Made by a program: the position numbers and the translations under genes
In this document: positions 1 to 4,537 of the stretch, piece after piece
How positions within the stretch are numbered: position 1 is the stretch's first letter
Layout: every line of letters starts with the position of its first letter
Source of the DNA: Oscillospiraceae bacterium
GTDB lineage: Bacteria; Bacillota; Clostridia; Oscillospirales; Ruminococcaceae
Assembly: GCA_031285645.1 (NCBI GenBank)
Contig: JAITVU010000187.1
Location: forward strand, 1 to 5,336
Length of the DNA: 5,336 bases
Reading direction: 5' to 3'
The notes under the pieces: model-generated
Told to the model about the DNA's origin: nothing
The model's input: the letters and a program-made list of their open reading frames with translations, nothing else
Database searches by the model: none

Positions 1-2
1 AC

Positions 3-142
3 ACTGTTTTAAATCAGCGGGCGCAGCCCGCATCCGCGCTATGCGCGGGAATCCATTATGAACGACGTTTCGGCCGCCTGTACAGGCGGCTACATGTGGC
101 GTATGCCACATGTTTAAAACAGTCGGCGGGACTGTTTTAAAC
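3..142. repeat. Array of five perfect palindromes framed by copies of ACTGTTTTAAA
   Basis: No gene is visible in the first 188 bases. Instead, perfect inverted repeats follow one another. They are GCGGGC/GCCCGC at 17-22/26-31 (3-base loop), CCGCGC/GCGCGG at 34-39/43-48 (3-base loop), the spacer-free palindrome GCCGCCTGTACAGGCGGC at 73-90, ACATGTGGC/GCCACATGT at 92-100/105-113 (4-base loop), and a 13-bp stem at 112-124/130-142 (5-base loop). The 11-mer ACTGTTTTAAA occurs directly at 3-13 and 131-141 and inverted at 113-123, so the first four hairpins can be closed by an outer 11-bp stem 3-13/113-123. None is followed by a T-run, so these are not ordinary intrinsic terminators. The form resembles a miniature palindromic repeat element or a multi-hairpin RNA. 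I do not recognise the family. Confidence 0.75.
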
Positions 143-148
143 CGAAAC

Positions 149-159
149 TGGTATATAAT
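149..159 (+). promoter_or_regulatory. Candidate promoter -10 region for the mutase-like gene
   Basis: TATAAT is present at 154-159, about 30 bases before the start codon. The overlapping reading TGG-TATATA at 149-157 would be an extended -10. No good TTGACA-like -35 sits at the proper distance. That place is taken by the right arm of the 13-bp inverted repeat (130-142), which could therefore act as an operator. The promoter is inferred from the motif only. Confidence 0.4.
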
Positions 160-188
160 CAGAATTGTCATGGAACAGGAGACGGTAA

Positions 189-1298
189 ATGGCGGCGTTA
201 ATGATTGTTTTAGACGGTATGCAGGACATCGCCTATACGGAACTCGGCGGCCTGACGCCCTACGAATATGGGCGGGGCGAACACTTTACCACCATTGAGC
301 AAAACAGCCTTAAAGGCCGGTTGGTCACCACGCCGGACGGATTCGAACCCGATACCCAAACCTGCGTTTTAGCGCTGCTTGGCGTCGATCCCAGGGCTAT
401 TCCCCATGGGCGTTCTTATATTGAAGCGCTCGCCGTGGGACTTGATTTCGGCCCCGACGACATCATTATGCGCTGTAATTTCGTTAAAATTGATGAAGCG
501 GGCCACCTCGCCGTGCCTTGCTGCAGCGCGCCATCCGATGTCGCGGCCGCCTTGCGCGCGGCCGTCGCCGCGCAGGATGGTTACAGCATCACCGCTGTCG
601 GCAGCTATAAAAGCCTCGAAATCATCAAGGGGGCGGCCCGGTACATGGACGGGCTCGAAACCAGCATGCCGCACCAGCACCAGGGCGAACCGCTTGAGCG
701 CCTTTTGCCGAGGGGCAACGCGCTTGCCGATACGCTCGCCGGTTTTTCCAGAAAAATGCTGGCCGAGCACGCGCCCTACACGGTGTTTAACTGGGCGCAG
801 GCTGTTAAGAGTACCCTGCCCGCGTTTTCGTCCCTCCATCCGGGCCTTTCCGGCGCCATGATCAGCAAAACCGACGCCCCGATCGGCGGCGCTATCGCCA
901 TGGGCATGGCATGTCCGCCGCTCCCCACCGCTACAGGCGATACCGATACGGATTTGCCGGCCAAGGTGAGGGCCACGCTCGAAATGCTGGATGAACACGA
1001 CTTTGTCATGCTGCACATCGGCGGGCCGGATGAGGCGACGCACAGACAGGACGTGCGGGAAAAGGCGGACTTTATCGCGAAGCTGGACCGGGAGGTCATT
1101 GGGCCGCTGCTTGGCGCATGCGCTGCGGGAACGCGGATTATGGTGACATGCGATCATGTCGGGCTGTGCACGACAGCCGGCCACACGGACGACCCGGTCG
1201 ACTTCATGCTTTGGGAAAAAGGCGCTTCCATGGGCGGTGACGCGGGCACCGTAGCGGCGGCTGAGGCTGTCACTCTTTTAACACACAGTTCCGTCTAG
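189..1298 (+). CDS. ApgM-family (2,3-bisphosphoglycerate-independent phosphoglycerate mutase-like) protein, divergent
   Basis: The 369-residue product belongs to the alkaline phosphatase metalloenzyme superfamily and is closest, by motif, to the archaeal-type cofactor-independent phosphoglycerate mutases (COG3635; also annotated as a proposed homoserine kinase), which interconvert 2- and 3-phosphoglycerate in the cytosol. Visible signatures are the N-terminal metal Asp in LDGMQD (D9), the nucleophile segment PDTQTCVLALLGVDP (54-68), GRSYIEALAVG (74-84), GAMISKTD (222-229), ATGDTDT (248-254), HIGGPDEATH (276-285; D281, H285), CDHVG (321-325; D322, H323) and GHTDDPVDF (331-339; H332). All expected metal ligands are present. 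Two things are odd: the nucleophile position appears to be Thr56 rather than Ser, and the conserved family segment HPxNxxR with its following loop is collapsed to HAPYTVFNW (194-202), so the protein is shorter than the usual 400 or so residues. Substrate may therefore differ. AGGAGA at 177-182 lies six bases before the ATG and fixes the start. No membrane segment or signal peptide is evident. Confidence 0.85.
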   Translation: MAALMIVLDGMQDIAYTELGGLTPYEYGRGEHFTTIEQNSLKGRLVTTPDGFEPDTQTCVLALLGVDPRAIPHGRSYIEALAVGLDFGPDDIIMRCNFVKIDEAGHLAVPCCSAPSDVAAALRAAVAAQDGYSITAVGSYKSLEIIKGAARYMDGLETSMPHQHQGEPLERLLPRGNALADTLAGFSRKMLAEHAPYTVFNWAQAVKSTLPAFSSLHPGLSGAMISKTDAPIGGAIAMGMACPPLPTATGDTDTDLPAKVRATLEMLDEHDFVMLHIGGPDEATHRQDVREKADFIAKLDREVIGPLLGACAAGTRIMVTCDHVGLCTTAGHTDDPVDFMLWEKGASMGGDAGTVAAAEAVTLLTHSSV

Positions 1299-1361
1299 CC
1301 GTCAGATATTAATAAAAATTTAATTTTTCTCAGGGCCATGGATTCTCATACAAAAGCAGTG

Positions 1362-1367
1362 TATAAT
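1362..1367 (+). promoter_or_regulatory. Candidate -10 box for the rubredoxin gene
   Basis: A perfect TATAAT lies in the 119-base gap between the mutase-like gene and rubredoxin. The hexamer 17 bases upstream (TGGATT, 1339-1344) is a poor -35. The implied leader is about 45 bases. This suggests rubredoxin is transcribed on its own rather than only by read-through; no clear hairpin terminator follows the preceding gene. Confidence 0.4.
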
Positions 1368-1417
1368 ATGTGTAAGCTCTGACCCAATAATATTGACAGC
1401 AGAAAGCGAGGGATATC

Positions 1418-1576
1418 ATGCAAAAGTATGTATGCTCCGTGTGCGGATATGTTTATGACCCCGAAAAGGGCGATCCCGATAACGGTATTGCGCCGGGTAC
1501 CTCTTGGGAAGACGTCCCAGAGGATTATGTCTGCCCCGCCTGTGGCGTAGGCAAAGATATGTTCGATCCACAATAA
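1418..1576 (+). CDS. rub: Rubredoxin
   Basis: This 52-residue protein ([18 protein letters not shown] at its start) is a complete classical rubredoxin, a small cytosolic one-electron carrier with a single Fe(SCys)4 centre. The ligands are in the two knuckles CSVCGY (C6, C9) and CPACGVGKD (C39, C42). The family's aromatic and core residues are also present: Y4, Y11, Y13, the [18 protein letters not shown] stretch with W30, and F49. Its length is typical. GCGAGGGA at 1406-1413 provides a ribosome binding site six bases before the ATG. It has its own -10 box and a terminator just after the stop. The next gene downstream is a flavodiiron protein without a rubredoxin domain, and rubredoxin is the known direct electron donor to such proteins, so the two probably work together in oxygen or nitric oxide removal. 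Confidence 0.97.
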   Translation: MQKYVCSVCGYVYDPEKGDPDNGIAPGTSWEDVPEDYVCPACGVGKDMFDPQ

Positions 1577-1587
1577 TACGCGACGAC

Positions 1588-1620
1588 GCGCTGCCTGTGA
1601 AAACAGGCGGCGTATTTGTT
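1588..1620 (+). terminator. Probable intrinsic terminator of rubredoxin
   Basis: An 11-bp stem pairs 1588-1598 with 1603-1613 around a GAAA tetraloop. Its core is GCCTGT/ACAGGC, with two G.U pairs lower in the stem. It is followed by ATTTGTT, an interrupted T-tract. It starts 12 bases after the rubredoxin stop. The T-tract is imperfect, so some read-through is possible. Confidence 0.65.
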
Positions 1621-1624
1621 ATTG

Positions 1625-1686
1625 AATGAAACGAAGGGGTATCATTCTCCGCCCCTTGGGCGTGGAATTAACCTCTTTGTTTCATT
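1625..1686 (+). ncRNA. Long near-continuous hairpin, possible structured RNA
   Basis: A 16-bp stem pairs 1625-1640 with 1671-1686, including two G.U pairs (1633-1678, 1637-1674). After a small internal loop the pairing resumes, 1644-1648 with 1664-1668 and 1650-1654 with 1658-1662, leaving a CTT loop at 1655-1657. The non-Watson-Crick pairs are G.U on the plus strand (and would be A.C on the minus strand), which favours a plus-strand RNA. No T-run follows, so it is not a terminator. No RNA family is recognised, and expression is not shown by the sequence. Confidence 0.45.
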
Positions 1687-1689
1687 AAT

Positions 1690-1765
1690 GCGCTCAGATA
1701 TAGTGAACGAACTTCTGAATTAGACAATTTTGAAGTTCGCTGAGTATAGAACAGGACCTCAGCGC
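1690..1765 (+). other. Second folded element upstream of the flavodiiron gene
   Basis: An 8-bp stem CGAACTTC/GAAGTTCG (1708-1715/1732-1739) continues inward through AATT/AATT (1718-1721/1726-1729). CTGAG at 1740-1744 can pair with either of two CTCAG copies, at 1693-1697 or 1758-1762. The ends 1690-1697 and 1758-1765 can also close the whole element with one C.C mismatch. These exclusive pairings would suit a switch, but they could also be chance in a palindrome-rich gap. No known riboswitch is recognised. Confidence 0.35.
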
Positions 1766-1776
1766 GGTATAATACC
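1766..1776 (+). promoter_or_regulatory. Candidate -10 box of the flavodiiron gene within a small palindrome
   Basis: TATAAT at 1768-1773 lies inside GGTATAATACC, a palindrome around the single central A at 1771. No recognisable -35 is present 16-18 bases upstream. If used, it would give a leader of roughly 90 bases. A palindrome over a -10 box with a weak -35 is compatible with an activator- or repressor-controlled promoter, but this is inference. Confidence 0.35.
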
Positions 1777-1791
1777 AATATCCATTAAAAA

Positions 1792-1847
1792 GAGCGATAA
1801 TAACGTCGCTCAGAACGCGTTTTACCTAAAACACATCGCTCGTTTTT
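1792..1847 (+). promoter_or_regulatory. Possible attenuator-like leader of the flavodiiron gene
   Basis: GAGCGA at 1792-1797 can pair with TCGCTC at 1806-1811 (8-base loop) or, as GAGCGAT/ATCGCTC, with 1835-1841. The second partner is followed by GTTTTT (1842-1847), as in an intrinsic terminator. A small hairpin GTTTT/AAAAC (1819-1823/1828-1832) lies within the larger loop. The two pairings exclude each other. The terminator form is weak, with a 7-bp stem and a 36-base loop, so regulation by attenuation is only a possibility. Confidence 0.3.
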
Positions 1848-1870
1848 ATCTGCTTTAGAGGAGGATCGAC

Positions 1871-3070
1871 ATGACAAAAATAATGGACGGCGTCTTTTAC
1901 ACAGGCGTTCAAAATCCCAACCTGCGTGTCTTTGATGTGATTATGAAAACGGATTACGGCACAAGCTACAATTCCTATGTCGTTAAAGGCCGCAATAAAA
2001 CGGCCCTGATCGAGGCCGCGCACAATACCTTTTTTGAGTATTACGTCGACAACATCACCGCCGCGCTGGACGGCGCGACACCCGATTTTTTAGTCCTCAA
2101 CCATACGGAGCCTGATCATTCCGGTTGTGTGGACAGGCTTTTGGCGCTGTTTCCAAACCTCACCCTTGTCGTCAGCCAGGCCGCGGCCATCTACATCAAG
2201 AATATTACAAACCGCGCCGATTTAAATCTTTTGATCGTCAAGGACGGGGACACCATCGATTTAGGCGGTAAAACACTGCGGTTTATCAACGCGCCTTTCC
2301 TGCATTGGCCCGATTCCATGTTCACATGGCTTCCCGAAGACAAAATCCTTTTTTCGTGCGATTTTTTAGGCTGTCATTTCTGCGAGCCTCAAATTTTTGA
2401 CGGCAAAATCGCCTACACCGATCAATATTGGCACGCGTTCCGCTATTACTACGACTGCATTTTTGGCCCGTTCAAACCCTATGTACTGAAATGGCTCGAC
2501 AAAATTGCCGGACTTGATATCGATTGTATCTGCAACAGCCATGGTCCTGTGCTGACCCGGGCCGGTTATATCACTCAGGCGATTGCTTTATACCGGGAGT
2601 GGTCCACGCCGCAAACCCGCGCGCATAAGCTTAGTCCTATTTTCTATTGTACCGCCTACGGCAATACCGAGCGCATCGCGGGCGCTGTCGCCGAGGGGAT
2701 GCGCCGCGTGATACCGGATGCCGAAATTGGCCTTTACAACATCATTGAGCACGATATGGCCACCCTTTCGGGCCTTCTCAACGAGAGCGACGCCTTCCTT
2801 GTCGGCGCGCTCACGATCAACCGGGAGGCGGTGCCCCCCATCTGGCAATTACTTGGCAATATTGAAGCGGTCAACATTGTCAAGCGGCCCGTCGCGCTCT
2901 TTGGGTCCTTCGGCTGGAGCGGCGAAGCTTTCCCGCATGTGGCGCAGCGGCTCGAATCCATGAAGCTCAATGTTTTTGAGCGGCAGTTCAAGATCAATTT
3001 CGTCCCTTCGGACAACGATCTGGCCGACGCCGCATCGTTTGGCGCCGATTTCGCGTCGACACTGATATAA
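1871..3070 (+). CDS. fprA: Flavodiiron protein (class A, FprA type), oxygen/nitric oxide reductase
   Basis: The 399-residue cytosolic protein has the two-domain build of class A flavodiiron proteins, which reduce O2 to water and/or NO to N2O. The N-terminal metallo-beta-lactamase-like domain (about 1-250) carries the full diiron ligand set: H78, E80, D82 and H83 in HTEPDHSG, H145 in LHWPDSM, D164 in SCDFLG, and H224 in NSHGP, with the family's usual spacing. The flavodoxin domain (about 255-399) starts with the FMN phosphate loop TAYGNTERIA (261-270) and continues with GALTINREAVPPIW (312-325) and GSFGWSGEA (345-353). No rubredoxin or flavin-reductase domain is fused, so it needs an outside donor, and the rubredoxin encoded just upstream is the obvious one. 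AGAGGAGG at 1857-1864, six bases before the ATG, is a near-ideal ribosome binding site and fixes the start. Whether O2 or NO is the main substrate cannot be told from sequence. Confidence 0.96.
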   Translation: MTKIMDGVFYTGVQNPNLRVFDVIMKTDYGTSYNSYVVKGRNKTALIEAAHNTFFEYYVDNITAALDGATPDFLVLNHTEPDHSGCVDRLLALFPNLTLVVSQAAAIYIKNITNRADLNLLIVKDGDTIDLGGKTLRFINAPFLHWPDSMFTWLPEDKILFSCDFLGCHFCEPQIFDGKIAYTDQYWHAFRYYYDCIFGPFKPYVLKWLDKIAGLDIDCICNSHGPVLTRAGYITQAIALYREWSTPQTRAHKLSPIFYCTAYGNTERIAGAVAEGMRRVIPDAEIGLYNIIEHDMATLSGLLNESDAFLVGALTINREAVPPIWQLLGNIEAVNIVKRPVALFGSFGWSGEAFPHVAQRLESMKLNVFERQFKINFVPSDNDLADAASFGADFASTLI

Positions 3071-3092
3071 TAAATACTAAACACTGATATAA
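3059..3092 (+). repeat. 12-bp direct repeat across the flavodiiron stop codon
   Basis: ACACTGATATAA occurs at 3059-3070, where its last bases are the stop codon, and again at 3081-3092, a 22-base period. It probably reflects a small local duplication in the 3' untranslated region. No function is apparent. Confidence 0.7.
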
Positions 3093-3131
3093 AGATATAT
3101 GAATGATAAAATTTTGCACGATTCCCGATAT

Positions 3132-3173
3132 AACAAAAAACAAGGCGGCAATATTGCCGCCTTGTTTTTTGTT
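3132..3173. terminator. Perfect 42-base palindrome, intrinsic terminator
   Basis: Two exact 21-base arms (3132-3152, 3153-3173) meet at AATATT. The G+C-rich core is CAAGGCGGC/GCCGCCTTG, flanked by A6 (3135-3140) on the left and T6 (3165-3170) on the right. It ends the flavodiiron transcript about 60 bases after its stop. Being symmetrical, it could also stop minus-strand transcription, although no minus-strand gene enters it from the right in this window. Confidence 0.92.
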
Positions 3174-3214
3174 GATTTTCGGCCTTTTTCATTTGGCTCA
3201 ATATTTCATTCATT

Positions 3215-3243
3215 TTGATAATTAACAACATTTTTCTTATAGG
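3215..3243 (+). promoter_or_regulatory. Candidate promoter of the esterase gene
   Basis: TTGATA at 3215-3220 (five of six to the -35 consensus) and TATAGG at 3238-3243 (four of six to the -10 consensus) are separated by exactly 17 bases. They lie just downstream of the terminator and about 45 bases before the start codon, in an A+T-rich stretch. The esterase is thus likely transcribed by itself. Confidence 0.45.
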
Positions 3244-3276
3244 CATACATTGATAACGGAATAAAATTACGCCTAA

Positions 3277-3282
3277 AAGGAG
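3277..3282 (+). promoter_or_regulatory. Ribosome binding site that decides the esterase start
   Basis: AAGGAG lies only one base before an ATG at 3284 but seven bases before the in-frame ATG at 3290. The first is too close for initiation, so the second is chosen as the start. Confidence 0.8.
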
Positions 3283-3289
3283 AATGTAT

Positions 3290-4315
3290 ATGGAAAGATG
3301 CGTACCACTTGAGAAAGCCGCCGAGACAGTATGCAACACAAACTCAAAGCCGCCGCTTATTTTTCAGCTGCCGCCCGCAAAGGGACGCCAACTACTGAAT
3401 GAGGCGCAGGATACGCCTGTCTATAAATATCCCGCCGCCGTCTCAACTGTCGACATCGACGCGGGTGATCTGGGGAGCCTTAAACTGCACTGCGTCAGAC
3501 CCGACAACATCACAGGGACGCCCCACGTCATTTTTTATATCCACGGCGCGGGCTGGGTATTCGGCAATCTGCATACACACGACAAACTTGTCCGGGAACT
3601 CGGGGCACGTACCAACTCCGTCGTTTTATTTCCTGAATACAGCCTCTCACCCGAAGCGAAATACCCGGTTGCTATTGAGCAGTGCTACGGTATCCTTGAA
3701 CACCTGCCCAACATCGCCGCGCAAATGGGATGGGACTTGAATATGGATACCCTGACGGTCGCGGGCGACAGCGTGGGTGGCAACATGGCAACAGTGATGA
3801 CGATCCTGTCAAAGCAGCGCGGCGGCCCTGAAATACATAAGCAGCTCCTGTTCTATCCCGTCACAAACGCCGCTTTTAACACAAATTCATATATCAAATT
3901 CCAGACCAATTACTATTTGTACAGGGCCGGGATGATGTGGTTCTGGAATCAATATACAAAGTCAGAAAAAGACCGGCGGCAGATTACGGCTTCACCGCTG
4001 CGTGCGACGCCCGATCAGCTCAGCGGTTTGCCGGACGCCATGATCCTGAACGGCGAGGCCGACGTCCTGCGCGATGAAGGTGAAGCCTATGCCAGAAAAC
4101 TGAGAAAAGCCGGCGTCGATGTAACGGCTGTGCGGTTTCAGGGGATTATACACGATTTTGTCATGCTCAACGCCCTTGACCAGACAAACGCGTGCCGCGC
4201 CGCCATGGACGCCGCTACCAGCTGGATTAACCGCAAAAACCTTCTTTTTGATCATAAAAATCCGCATGACAACGGCGGCGCTGGAAATGCGGAGAATAAT
4301 GAAACCAGATATTAA
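3290..4315 (+). CDS. Alpha/beta hydrolase, hormone-sensitive-lipase (acetyl esterase) family
   Basis: The 341-residue product is a cytosolic esterase-type hydrolase of the HSL (bacterial family IV lipase/esterase) group, which cleaves short-chain carboxylic esters; the natural substrate is unknown. Residues 1-75 or so form the N-terminal cap region (PPLIFQLPPAKGR, 21-33). The oxyanion-hole motif is HGAGWVFG (85-92), a variant of HGGG. The segment FPEYSLSPEAKYP (114-126) matches the family's DYRLAPE-type stretch. The nucleophile elbow is GDSVGGN (159-165, S161). The acid is D258 in EADVLRDEG, and the base is H288 in IIHDF. The triad is complete. The last 26 residues or so after SWINRKN are hydrophilic, rich in Asn and Gly, and look like a disordered tail beyond the usual fold. 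No signal peptide is seen. The gene stands alone between two terminators and shows no functional link to its neighbours. Confidence 0.93.
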   Translation: MERCVPLEKAAETVCNTNSKPPLIFQLPPAKGRQLLNEAQDTPVYKYPAAVSTVDIDAGDLGSLKLHCVRPDNITGTPHVIFYIHGAGWVFGNLHTHDKLVRELGARTNSVVLFPEYSLSPEAKYPVAIEQCYGILEHLPNIAAQMGWDLNMDTLTVAGDSVGGNMATVMTILSKQRGGPEIHKQLLFYPVTNAAFNTNSYIKFQTNYYLYRAGMMWFWNQYTKSEKDRRQITASPLRATPDQLSGLPDAMILNGEADVLRDEGEAYARKLRKAGVDVTAVRFQGIIHDFVMLNALDQTNACRAAMDAATSWINRKNLLFDHKNPHDNGGAGNAENNETRY

Positions 4316-4345
4316 TTCTGGTCCAATATAGTTGATAAATCAACT
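4304..4345. other. Two short inverted repeats at the esterase 3' end
   Basis: ACCAGA/TCTGGT (4304-4309/4317-4322) encloses the esterase stop codon in its loop. AGTTGA/TCAACT (4330-4335/4340-4345) has a 4-base loop and is followed by an A-rich, not T-rich, stretch. Neither is a convincing terminator on the plus strand. They could protect the 3' end of the message, but that is a guess. Confidence 0.4.
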
Positions 4346-4382
4346 TAAAAATAAAAAAAGACGTGGACTTGTCACTATCTGA

Positions 4383-4506
4383 CGATCAAACCCTTTAAAA
4401 GCATTTGATCGCAAACCTATTATAAAGTGGGAGCTCAAAGGGATTTCAGCCCCTTGGTTGGGTGGTTTGGCGGGACAGTATCCCGCAAGGTCTTTTGTCT
4501 CCAACC
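4383..4506 (+). other. Structured 3' region between convergent genes, possible small RNA
   Basis: There is no reading frame of note here. Inverted repeats follow in series: CGATCAAA/TTTGATCG (4383-4390/4404-4411), AAGGG/CCCTT (4438-4442/4451-4455), GGTTGG/CCAACC (4456-4461/4501-4506), and nested within the last GCGGGA/TCCCGC (4470-4475/4481-4486). Read on the plus strand, this fold runs directly into the terminator ending at 4537, as the body of a terminator-derived small RNA or of the esterase 3' untranslated region would. A TATTAT/TATAAA stretch at 4418-4426 might be a -10 box but lacks a -35. Confidence 0.35.
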
Positions 4507-4507
4507 T

Positions 4508-4537
4508 AAAAAAGGGCAGCTGCGCTGCCCTTTTTTT
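4508..4537. terminator. Two-way intrinsic terminator between the esterase and rnfB
   Basis: GGGCAGC/GCTGCCC (4514-4520/4524-4530) with a 3-base loop is flanked by A6 (4508-4513) and T7 (4531-4537). On the minus strand it directly follows, and its base overlaps, the rnfB stop codon (4536-4538), and the A-run becomes the U-tract. On the plus strand it ends transcripts coming from the esterase side. Confidence 0.92.

Noticed and set aside
14..72. tRNA-like fold
   Set aside because: The two short hairpins do not give an acceptor stem, a T-loop (GTTCRAN) or a CCA end.
3..123. Integron attC site or CRISPR repeat
   Set aside because: The repeats do not fit the GTTRRRY core of attC sites, there is no integrase, and there are no regularly spaced identical repeats with spacers.
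110..298. Small plus-strand frame starting in the palindrome array
   Set aside because: Its first part encodes the inverted repeats and the rest overlaps the mutase gene in another frame. There is no ribosome binding site.
369..1184. Minus-strand open frame of 271 codons
   Set aside because: It lies wholly inside the mutase-like gene, and its translation is rich in Arg, Gly and His without any recognisable domain. It is a shadow frame from G+C-rich third positions.
1314..1328. A+T-only inverted repeat after the mutase gene as a terminator
   Set aside because: AAAAATT/AATTTTT around one base has no G+C pairs and a loop of one base, so it is not a stable terminator hairpin.
1393..1398. TTGACA as a -35 box
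   Set aside because: The position 17 bases downstream falls in the rubredoxin start codon, with no -10 sequence. The match is by chance.
1346..1573. Minus-strand frame of 75 codons
   Set aside because: It is antisense to the rubredoxin gene, whose protein is unmistakable.
2734..3339. Minus-strand open frame of 201 codons
   Set aside because: It overlaps the flavodiiron gene, the perfect terminator and the esterase start. No domain is seen, and a terminator in the middle of a gene is unlikely.
4404..4426. Promoter TTTGAT...TATAAA for a small RNA
   Set aside because: The spacing is about 11 bases, too short for a sigma-A-type promoter.
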